DNA from: Trametes villosa
Taxonomy: Eukaryota > Basidiomycota > Agaricomycetes > Polyporales > Polyporaceae
Assembly: GCA_002964805.2 (NCBI GenBank)
Contig: PUDQ02000001.1
Location: 7,092,001-7,156,000, forward strand
Direction: 5' to 3'
DNA length: 64,000 nt
The first letter of the stretch is position 1. Every line of letters begins with the position of its first letter. The notes beneath the pieces were generated by a model, which did not search any database, was not told the origin of the DNA, and was given only the letters and a program-made list of their open reading frames with translations. The translations under genes and the position numbers were made by a program. Shown one piece after another: positions 33,954 to 43,835 of the stretch.

Positions 33954-35704
33954 ATGGCGTTCTCCGTCCTCACCTCATTGCTGTTCGTATGTTATGTGTA
34001 CGCCAGGGCAGTGCCCCGCGAACATATCCAGCTCCGCGACGATTCGGTCTCAATAGACGTACCGCGCAACGTCCAGCAGAGCTGGTCCATGTACTCTCCT
34101 TATTTCCCGGCGGCGGAGTACCAGTCTCCACCTGCAAGCTGCAAGATCAACCAGGTAAGCAAGACGTCTTCGTGATCGACATGCGAAGGAGGCAGTGCGC
34201 AATGTGGTGACCTCATGCGCACTATCCCGTTCACTCGTTCCATCCTGTTTGGAACCTTCACGTTATGACATACGGAGTCGCTCATATCGCACTTTCTTCC
34301 AGGTCAACATCGTACGTGATGAGAGCTTCCTGCCATTCGGGGTCTCACTTAGCGCCCAATGTAGATCCAGCGGCACGGTGCACGCTTCCCTACGTCTGGC
34401 GCGTCTAAGCGTATCAAGACAGCAATAGGGAAGCTGCAGTCTGCGACGGACTATACGGACCCACTCCTCTCGTTTGTCAAAAACTACACCTATAGCCTAG
34501 GCCAAGATAGCCTTGTTGCTCTTGGTGCGACTCAGTAGGTTTCCACATACTCCGCCGCTCTTCCAGTTATCAATGCGCGCCTCTCTAGGTCCTCCGAGGC
34601 GGGCAAGGAGGCGTTTGAAAGGTACTCTTCGCTCGTTAGCGCTGAGGACATCCCCTTCGTTCGGGCTTCCGGATCGGATCGCGTGGTCGCGACTGCGAAC
34701 AACTGGACTGCAGGTCAGTTATTCCATTCCCTCTAGTCGAATCTACGCTAAATGTGCTGTCGTTGTCAGGCTTCGCGTTGGCAAGCGCAGACCGCTTCAA
34801 GCCCGTTCTTTCAGTCATCATCTCCGAAGAGGTATTTCTCGCGAAGCAACGCATACTTTCCACCCATCTAACTATCCCTTAGGGCAATGACACGCTCGAC
34901 GACAACATGTGTCCCGCCGCGGGTGATTCGGATCCTCAGGTGAACCAGTGGCTCGCGCAGTTCGCGCCTCCCATGACCACCCGCCTCAACGCAGGGGCGC
35001 CCGGCGCGAACCTCACGGACACGGACACCTACAACCTGCTCACGCTCTGCCCGTTCGAGACGGTCGCAACTGAGAAGCGTAGTGAGTTCTGCGACATCTA
35101 CGAAGAGCTCAAGGCAGAGGACGCTTTCGCGTATAACGCAGATCTCGACAAGTTCTACGGTACCGGGTACGCTTCCTGACATCCATGCCGCTCAAGGCCG
35201 CCCTTCTAACACGCCTGTTTCGGCAGAGACGGCCAGCCCCTCGGACGCGTGCAGGGCGTCGGCTACGTCAATGAGCTCATCGCGCGCCTCACCGGGCAGA
35301 ACGTGACCGACCACACGCAGACGAACAGCACGCTCGACTCCTCGCCCGACACGTTCCCGCTCAACCGCACCTTCTACGCCGACTTCTCGCACGACAACCA
35401 GATGGTCGCGATCTTCTCCGCGATGGGCCTCTTCAAGCAGCCCGCGCCGCTCGACCCCGTCCAGCCCGACCCGGCGCGCACGTTCCGCGTGCAGCGCATC
35501 GTGCCCTTCTCCGCGCGCATGGTCGTCGAGCGCCTCGAGTGCGCGGGCGAGGCGCACGTGCGCGTGCTCGTGAACGACGCGGTGCAGCCGCTCGAGTTCT
35601 GCGGGGCGGATGCGAGCAGGCTCTGCAAGCTGGACAAGTTCGTGGAGAGCCAGGCGTATGCGCGGAACGACGGCGAGGGCGACTTTGAGAAGTGCTTCGC
35701 TTAG
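33954..35704 (+). CDS. phyA: Secreted phytase (histidine acid phosphatase family)
   Basis: Releases phosphate from phytate outside the cell. Seven exons were read (33954-34154, 34303-34311, 34365-34534, 34589-34713, 34770-34831, 34883-35166, 35227-35704), giving 442 residues. The start MAFSVLTSLLFVCYVYARAV is a signal peptide. Catalytic motifs are RHGARFP (nucleophile His) and the distal SHDNQM (His-Asp proton donor); the RHGARFP exon follows a 9-nt micro-exon encoding VNI. Several NxT/S sites (NYT, NWT, NDT, NLT, NVT, NST, NRT) fit a glycoprotein, and Cys residues are spaced as in the family. The sequence closely resembles basidiomycete phytases such as that of Trametes pubescens, from memory. 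I chose ATG 33954 because of its strong context (AAGATGG); an upstream in-frame ATG at 33849 would add 35 residues. The stop at 35702-35704 faces the FMO array 76 bp away. Confidence 0.95.
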
Positions 35705-35780
35705 AGGCAGTCTGTATTACGATACAAAAGCTATGATACCGGGGGAACGTGTACTGTCGAGATGGGGGGATACGAACTGA

Positions 35781-38022
35781 TCAGGAAGGTGCACCGTCTT
35801 TCCTGCTCGCGCGACGCGCATCGCGCTCTTCCTTCAGAGTCTTGAGCTCCGCCGAGTTTACGGGCTTGAACGCCCACGTGAGCGCGTTTCCGCCACTGCG
35901 GAGCACTCGGAGGCCCATGTCTTCCAGCAAGTCGTCCGCGTACTGCGGCCACCTAAAAGAGACAGAGATGCATTAGTACTACCCACTGGCTCCTATCAGT
36001 TGCGAAGGTACGTACGCCATGAACGTGAGGAATCCTGTGTAACTAGGGTTGAGCGCGGTGGGCACCTGGGGGTACCGCTGCTTCAGCCACGCAGCCTCGC
36101 GGTCCGTCGCAGCTAGGGCGGCCTCCACACTCCCTGGAATCCGCATCTCATCTTCGAGGAAGTAAGAGGAGATCCAGTGCGCTGCGATCTCTGTCGTGTA
36201 GCCGTTGTTGATAGAAAGCTGCGATGTCGCGCTTAGCCCTGGCTCTTGCGTGCAGGTTATTGGAAACAGGACGTACGCAGGTTCCGTTCATGGCAAGGTC
36301 GCGGGGCGTAATGCTCTTCGCGGGAACCAGGCCGTGGTATATTGTCGAGGACCAGCGTTGAGCGTCGGGGTGCGCGGGCGGTGGGTCGGACAACGTAGTG
36401 TACTCCCAGCGGTACGACTCGGAAGCACTTGGGTCAGCTGGCTCCGGCCCCAAACCCAGCTCGTCGATGGTCTGCTCTGAAAACGCAGCGTAAGACCCCA
36501 TGCCACACGACTAATATCATGGAGAAGCTCACTATCGAACAAGTTCTCCCAGGATGACTTGTATCCCGTCGCCAGTACGACGGCACTCGCGTGGAGCGAA
36601 CGGCCGTCATCCAGTACGACCGTCTTCCCATCCGCCCCGAATCCCGCGACATGTGCAGGCGTGATCACGTCAATCTTGCCTGCGACAGCAAGACTATAGA
36701 ACGCGTCGGGTCGTGGAACACCATCGTCGTTGAAACGGATATGCCAAAATGGGGAGACGGTGTTGCGAAGAGGAGAGCCGAATGGAACCCCCGCGGAGAA
36801 GAACTGAATGCGCATTCAGCGATATTTCACCTTACAAAAACGGGGAAGGGGGGACGAGAGTGCTCACCGCGGCCTGGGTGAGCGCAAACCAGGTGAAGCG
36901 GGTGATCTGCTTGCCCAGCCACGTCGTGTGGAGAAAGCGCCTGCAAAATAATCTCGGTAAAACAGAAGGAATAGAGTCACGATAGACACTCACTCGAGCC
37001 TCGTCCGCAGGTGTATATAGGGCGATATCACAGCAAGGAACCTGGGGTTTTGCGTGAGAGGCGTACACAACGCGAATACAGTAACAGTCATCACCTGCTC
37101 TGCCTGAGGAACGCTGGAAGAGGTATCGGATACGCCAGGAACGAGTCCAGGTTGTGACAGACGAGCGTCACCTTGCGACCTTTGCTTGCTAAGAAGGCAC
37201 ATACGCTGGACGAACGAGTCAGCCACTGTGCTTTCACGGAAGGATTGGCCTGGAACTGACTCCTGCGCTGACTTTCCACCTCCGACGACGACTACTGAGG
37301 CTGCATTGGGTGCCGGCGCGTCTTCACGAGCCGCAGGGGTACTAGACAGTATCTCATCCACCCTGGCTGCAATCTCGGACGTGTGGATCACAGGCCCAAT
37401 GAATCCAGCAGCAGCTGATGCCTCCAGGTTCAGCGGTGCGGGGACCTTCGGAGTACTGCATCCCTGCGCAAAATCAGTTAAACTCGCATCTGTATTCATT
37501 AAATGCGTGCTTACCCCAGTACAGAGGACAACGCGAGCGTAATCCCTGGTTTCCATACGCCCAGTGGTCGCGTCAGATACCTCGACCTGCCAGCCTTCCC
37601 CCGAAGGCTGTCTGCGAATTCGTCGCACTTCCTTTCCAAAGGCGATATGGCCCTTGAGGAACCTCTCCGCGAACGCTTCAAAGTAATGGGAGACTTCCGG
37701 ACCGGATAGACGGCCTCGGAGCGAGCCTCCCGCAACAGGTGAGGGCATCTCGAGCGACGAGAACCGATACTGGCCATGTACGCTGCCATCGTTCAACGTT
37801 AACCGGATCGTTGAACGATACATTGAACACGACTCACTTGTTGAGGTAAAGCCCCGGGTAAAGGCGCGGCGCAGCCCATACCCCACCGACCTGTGCGTCT
37901 TGCGTCAACACCTGGACGTCAAAGCCATCCTGTATGAGCGTGTGAGCGGTAATTAGCCCCGCCACGCCAGCGCCGATGACTGCGACTGAGCCCTTGCGAG
38001 AACCCGGAGGAGCAGGCGACAT
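35781..38022 (-). CDS. Flavin-containing monooxygenase-like protein, paralogue A
   Basis: FAD/NADPH-dependent monooxygenase of the FMO/Baeyer-Villiger superfamily; substrate unknown. ATG 38022 gives MSPAPPGSRKGSVAVIGAGV, with the FAD motif GAGVAGL, then GGVWAAPRLYPGLYLNK. Next come the VHGQYRFSSLEMPSP segment, the CTG-TPKVP junction formed by splicing, the FMO-like FIGPVIHTSEI, the NADPH motif VVVVGGGKSAQ, and the late ATGYKSSW motif typical of FMOs. It ends in a charged tail (LKEERDARRASRKDGAPS) with TGA at 35783-35781. About ten short introns. It is the most divergent of three tandem same-strand copies: in the final 48-residue block it shares 32 positions with copy C, and Ile replaces the last aromatic residue of the FxGxxxHxxxF motif. 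A TATAATA element lies 121 bp upstream. Confidence 0.85.
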
Positions 38023-38357
38023 CACGACTTTCACGGTCAGACACAGCTGGAAGCAGGGGCGTAAGCTTGGGCTTGATGGCTGGCCAAGGGACGTCTGCAA
38101 GTCGTCAACGCGTCACCACGGGGTGTCGCCATGCGCCAACTGTATTATATGGAGCTCGGCCTCGTGCCTAAGCGCTGAGCGCTGAGCTCGGGAGCGGATT
38201 AACAGCGCATAAACACGCCAGCGGTTGTTAGGTGAAACTCTTCGATGTCATGCTACTAGTTACTGACCCAAACCAGCGCGCAAACCTGACTCGTCTATAA
38301 CAGCCCGAGACGCGTGCCAAGCGTGTTCCTGCGTGCCCGCAGCCTAAGGCGTCCGGG
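38023..38357. other. Spacer between FMO copies A and B
   Basis: Holds the promoter of copy A, including TATAATA on the minus strand at 38149-38143, and the 3' flank of copy B. No gene was seen. Confidence 0.5.
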
Positions 38358-40596
38358 TCAAGTATTCCAGGCGGACCGCATGGCATCGCGCTCCTCCTTG
38401 AGGTACGCGATCTCCTTGAGATCGATGACCTTGAAAGGCCACGTGAGACCGTTCCCGCCGCTGCGCATGATGGGCAAGCCCATGTCTTCGAGCAGGTCGT
38501 CGACGTGCTGCGGCCACCTACGAGAGCGTGGGATTAGTGGATGTAGGCAGGAGCTACGATTCGGTGGTTTATGAACGGGAGCCAAACGAAGTCACCTACG
38601 TCCAGAACGCCAGGTAGCCTGTGTGGCTGGAGTTGGTCGCGGTCGGTATCTCGGGGTAACGCGCCCTCAACCAGGCCGCGGCCCGGTCGGTTTCCACCAG
38701 GGCGGCCTCCGGCGTCTTAGGGATACGCATGTGGTCTCCGAGAAAGTACGACGAGATCCAGTGGGAGGCCACTTCCACCGTATACCCGTTGTTCGGGGAG
38801 ACCTGGTATAGCATGTCAACTAGATATCGAAGCATTGAGATGGGATTAACACATACACAAGCGCCATTCACCGCGAAATCGCGGCGAGCGATGTTCTTCG
38901 CTGGGACAATGCCCCGATATATTGACGAGGACCGCTTCTTCGCGTCTGGATGAAGGGGAGGCGCGGGCGACAATGTTGTGTAGTTCCAGTGGTACCCGGG
39001 CTCCGCCTCTGCCGGGTATGGGTTCAGACCCAGCTCTTCGACGGTGCTCGCTACAACGCCTGGACATCAGTATTATGGCTATTCCTACGAATGCGTACTA
39101 ACTTTCGAATAGGGAAGACCAGGATGACTGATACCCAGTGGCCAGGACGACGGCGCAAGCACGAACCGACCTCCCGTCGTCGAGAACGATCGAGTGGCCA
39201 TCTTCGCCAAACCCCACAGCATGAGCCGGCGTTATGACGTTGATCTTGCCAGCTATAGCCAAGGCATGGAAGCCATTGTCGCGTGGGACGCCTTCGTCGT
39301 TAACGCGGATGTGCCAGAATGGGCTGACGGTGTTCCGCAAAGGGGAGTCTGGGGGTAGCTTCGCGGCTTGAAACTGAGGGGGTGCGTGAGCTTGCTGATG
39401 TCGCGGGGCGGTATAGTAGTGGTGAGGCCCTTACAGAGCTGTCTGCTAAGCCATTCCACATGAAGTCCACAACTTTCTTCCCCACTGCGGTTGTATGAAG
39501 AAAGCGTCTATCCGCGTGTAAGCCACTTTTGGCTGCCCCATAGCGTGCATCGACGTACTCAAGGGCTGTGCGTAGATGGATATGAGGCGAAAACAAGGAC
39601 AACAGCCTGTAGCGCTCCCGGGAATCAGCTGTGCAGTTACGTGAAAACCTGGAGAGTACCATACCGGCTCTTCCGGATGAAGTCAGGCAAGGGTTTGGGG
39701 CCTGCAGTGAAGGCGTCGAGATTCGGGCAAATCATGATCACCGCCCGGCCCTCGTTGGCTAAGTATGCGGCTATGCTGAGAAAGCTTCAGAGACAGATTA
39801 GCAACAGGCGGATTTAAGGTGAGCATACTCTTGTGCAGACTTCCCGCCTCCTATGACAACGATGGTCGGGTCTGAAGAGGTCATACCCCTTGTGGCGGAG
39901 TCTGCAGGACGTACACTAGCACTCAGATCTCGGAGTTTAGGGCCGAAGTCTGCACTGTGAATAACAAGGCCCTTGAATCCTGCTGCAAGAGCCTTGTCTG
40001 GGTGCAGATCATCCGGGATCTTAGGGGTGCTACACCCCTACTAGTGGTCAATACACGGAAGCTATGGCACTATCATCCTGCTTACCCCCGTACAAACGAC
40101 AAGTCGAGCAAACAACCTTGTCTCCTGTTTGCCAGTATGCACATCGTGCACGTCCACGAGCCATCCTCCCTCGCCTGAGCGGCGACGTATGTTCCGAACG
40201 TCAACGCCAAACTCTATGTGGCCTTGGAGAAACCTTTCTACGAAAGTTGCCATGTACTGGGCCATGTCTTCGCCCGACAGGCGGCCGTCGAGCGCAGGTG
40301 GCGCAGGCATGTCCAGGGGAGACAGACGATACTCCCCGTGTACACTGTAAACGCAGTGTTAGAAGATGAGAAACAACTCCCGATGAATTGAAACGGTCGC
40401 ACTTATTGAGATATAGCCCGGGGTAGATGCGGTCAGGAGCCCAGATCCCACCAACGCGCACGTCTCGCGTTAGGATCTTCACATCCTTGAAGCCGTCGTG
40501 GAGGAGAGTGTACGCCGTAATAAGCCCAGATACACCAGAGCCTAGTACGGCAACAGACTCTGAGCGTGGGTCCCCAGGTAGAAGAGAGGCGGGCAT
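38358..40596 (-). CDS. Flavin-containing monooxygenase-like protein, paralogue B
   Basis: Middle copy of the array, with the same exon pattern as its neighbours. ATG 40596 gives MPASLLPGDPRSESVAVLGS; the FAD motif is GSGVSGL, followed by GGIWAPDRIYPGLYLNK. After splicing come VHGEYRLSPLDMPAPPAL, CTG joined to TPKIPDDLHPDKALAAGF, and the FMO signature FKGLVIHSADF (FxGxxxHxxxF). Then follow the NADPH motif IVVIGGGKSAQE, SPLRNTVSPFWHIRVNDEG, and ATGYQSSW. The end reads YLKEERDAMRSAWNT with TGA at 38360-38358. No premature stop or frameshift was needed to read it, so it appears functional. In the last 48-residue block it matches copy C at 38 positions, so B and C look like the more recent duplicates. 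Substrate unknown. Confidence 0.85.
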
Positions 40597-40979
40597 CGTT
40601 CAGCAGCGACTGCGGGTCCTACCACTCGGGCAACAGTAGCGTGCTAAGAAAGTAGATGCGCGGGTCAACCTGTGAGGAACGTAAGGCTGGTTCTATTTGC
40701 ACGCATCCGCGCCCGCCATGAGGGCCCTTGGTTCTTGGGCGCGCCCATGCGCGTGGAAAGATCACTCATGGGCGGAAGAGAAGTGGGTGAAGCGCTCACA
40801 ACGATGCGCTCAGGATTGTGGGCGCTTCGGCGCTTATCACTCGCACTTTCCTTCAAGCCGCGACTGCTGGCGCCGGCTCCGGAGACTGGATACAACGGGT
40901 GGCAAAAGTGCCCTTCTTCATGTAAACCAAACAATCAACCCTACATGTTATGCGATTAGTGGTAGAAATAGTGTCCAAG
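40597..40979. other. Spacer between FMO copies B and C
   Basis: Upstream region of copy B and 3' flank of copy C. No canonical TATA box and no gene were seen. Confidence 0.45.
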
Positions 40980-43248
40980 CTATGAATTCCCGTGGCCGAC
41001 ATCTCTAGTCCTTCGTAGAGCGTCACGTTCCTCCTTGAGATGCCTGATTTCCTCGAGATCTATAACCTTGAAAGGCCATGTGAGAGCATTCCCACCTCCC
41101 CGTAAGACGGGGAGGCCCATCTCCTCAAGCAGGTCGTCGACGTGCTGTGGCCATCTGTGTAGAGTATGTCGGATGAGCACCATCTGGTGCCGCGTGGCCA
41201 ACCCTAACGATGAGAAACGGGACGTACGTCCAAAATGCGATGCACGCAGTGTGACTAGCGTCGAGGGCGGTTGGTATCTCCGGGTAGCGTCTTTTCAACC
41301 ACGCCGCTTGTCGTTCCGTCTCCGCCAAGGCGAGTTCGGGTGTCTCTGGAATCCGCATATCGTCTCCGAGGAAGTATGAGGAGATCCAATGCGAGGCGAC
41401 CTCCATAGTGTACCCGTTGTTTGTCGAGACCTACCAAAAGTCAGTCGTATATGCTTTCAAGTGCAACGCAGACACCTACACAAGCACCATTCACAGCGAA
41501 ATCGCGGGATGCGATATTCCTCGCCGGTACGAGAGCCTTGTAGAGCGAGGAGGACCACTGCTTCGCGCCTTGATGAAGAGGAGGGCCGTCGGATAGCGTG
41601 GTATAGTCCCATTGATAAGCCGCGCCATCACCAGCAGGCTGGGGATTCAAGCCCAGGTCCTCGAAGGTCTCAGCTAGAACGACCATTTGAGCACGAACAT
41701 CCGACCGCAACAGATGGGATGCCACATACGATGGAATAAATCTGACCAGGACGAGGCATAACCAGTCGCCAAGACCACTGCGCTCGCACGAAGAAGTCGT
41801 CCGTCCTTCAAGACGACCGAACGACCGTCCTCGCTGAACTTGTCCGCATGAGCCGGGGTGAAGACGCGTATCTTGCCTGCGACGGCGAGGGAATGGAACC
41901 CATTCGCGCGTGGTACACCTTCGTTGTTGACCTTGCTGTGCCAGAACAAACTGACGGTGTTACGCAGAGGAGAGTCCTGGGGAATGTTGGCGGCTTTGAA
42001 CTATCAATGAGAGTAGACACAAGATGGCCGTGAGTGGCATATAGCTGTGCAGATGCACGGTCGAGTACGTACTGAACGATCGGCCAGACCGCGCCAGAAC
42101 CAATCAACGATCGTTTTCCCCAGCCACGTAGTGTGGAGAAAGCGCCTGACGGGTCGTCAGCGACCCTCGTGAGACCGCGGTAACGGCATTCGTACTCGAG
42201 GGCTGTTCGCAAATGTATATGAGGCGAGAATAAGGCGAATATTCTGTCGCAGAAGCCATCAGTAAAACCCGTGGCGGTGCCCCTATTCAAATGTTCTTGT
42301 AATCTCACCTGCTCTTGCGGATGAAAGCCGGCAGAGGCTTTGCTCCTGCGGTAAACGCGTCCAGCTTGTGGCAGACCATAGTGACATCCCGGCCCTCCCT
42401 TGCGAGAAACGCACAAATGCTAGAGTGAGTGCGGTCAAAAACCCGTCGCATTACGTCCTACGACGCTAAGGTCTAGTGACGTACTCTTGAGCAGACCTCC
42501 CACCACCGACGACTACGGCGGTCTCAGAGTCAAGGGTGTCCTGGTGAGCAGTGGTTCTGGCAAGAAGAGCGTCCATGCTGTTGCTGAAGTCTGCGCTATG
42601 AAGCACGATGCCTTTGAAGCCTGCCGCAGCGGCGGCCTCGGGACTCAGCTTGTCCGGAATGCGAGGCGCACTACACCCCTGGCGATGAGAGTGGCAGTAA
42701 GTCATTCTGCATCCCACTAGAAGCTTTGAAAAGACTTACCCCAGTACACAGGACGATCTTGGCGTACTCACATACCGTCTTCTCGCCGCTATGCAGGTCG
42801 TACACATCGAGCTGCCAGCCTCTACTCGAACCCTGCGGATGGCGGCGGATATTGCGTACCTCGTTGCTGAGCTTGATATGACCTTTCAGGAACTTGTCGG
42901 CGAAGGTCTCCACGTAGTTCGCCATGTCGTCGCCTGTGATGAAACCGTCTGGCCTGATGGGGGGTGGCATCTCCAGTTGCGAGAACCGGTATCCGCCATG
43001 CACACTACGGACGCGTCGGTCGGTACGATATCACGACGAAGTATAACAGGTGCTTACTTGTTGAGGTGGAGGTTCGGGTATATGCGATCCCGCGCCCATA
43101 CACCGCCGACCTGTGCGTCGCGCGTGAAGATCTGGACGTTCGTAAACCCGTCCCGGATGAGTGTGTGTGCGGTGATGAGGCCAGCCATGCCAGCTCCGAT
43201 GACTGCGATGGGCTCTGCCAAGCGGGTGTTCTGGGGTTTGGGGGACAT
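40980..43248 (-). CDS. Flavin-containing monooxygenase-like protein, paralogue C
   Basis: First copy of the array in transcription order. ATG 43248 gives MSPKPQNTRLAEPIAVIGAG with FAD motif GAGMAGL, then GGVWARDRIYPNLHLNK, VHGGYRFSQLEMPPPIRP, and CTG spliced to APRIPDKLSPEAAAAAGF. Next are the FMO signature FKGIVLHSADF, the NADPH motif VVVGGGRSAQ, a membrane-side-like HTTWLGKTIVDWFWRG segment, SPLRNTVSLFWHSKVNNEG, and ATGYASSW. It ends with LKEERDALRRTRDVGHGNS and TAG at 40980-40982. Like copies A and B it has about ten introns at matching sites, which argues for duplication of a genomic copy rather than retroposition. Length (roughly 560 residues) suits FMO relatives. Substrate unknown; roles in detoxification or secondary metabolism are possible. 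Confidence 0.85.
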
Positions 43249-43835
43249 GGTGTGGTGAAAGAGGCGGACAGGGGGAGGCTGTCCGGCTCAAATACCCTCG
43301 GGGGTACGACATCGCGAGCTATCCCCAATCCATGCTGCAAGAGGGCGGCTCGAGAAGCGAGCTTCCGGCAGAAAACATTCACGACCAAAATAAACATAGG
43401 CAGGCTGTTCTTATCAAGTGTCCCTCACGCCCTGAGGGCGACCTAGCGTCCCCAGGAGTAGACAGCAACGAGTATTCCTGCACCCAAATTTACGGTTAAT
43501 ACAGTCGTCGAGTCCTTGGAAAAGCAACACTCACCCTTGTCCAACACCCCCACCTCACATCCCCAGCCTCCAGAGCATAAGGAGAGAGCTCATAAGTGCA
43601 CCCGCGACCATCAGCGCAACCGAGCCGAAGGTACCCGTTCACATCTACCCCGGCATGATGCCGCCCACCCGATAGCTATGCGAAGGTCATGCAGACGATG
43701 AGGAGAGCCTACGATTCAACAAATACAGACGGTAAGACAGAGATACATCGGTGGTTCGAATAGATAGAAAATGCATGTTATGGTCGTCGTAGATCATAGC
43801 CAGTCGTTAGTCCACCACCTCTTTGGCCCGGACGC
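43249..43835. other. Intergenic spacer
   Basis: Promoter side of FMO copy C and the 3' flank of the membrane protein gene. Nothing recognisable. Confidence 0.5.
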
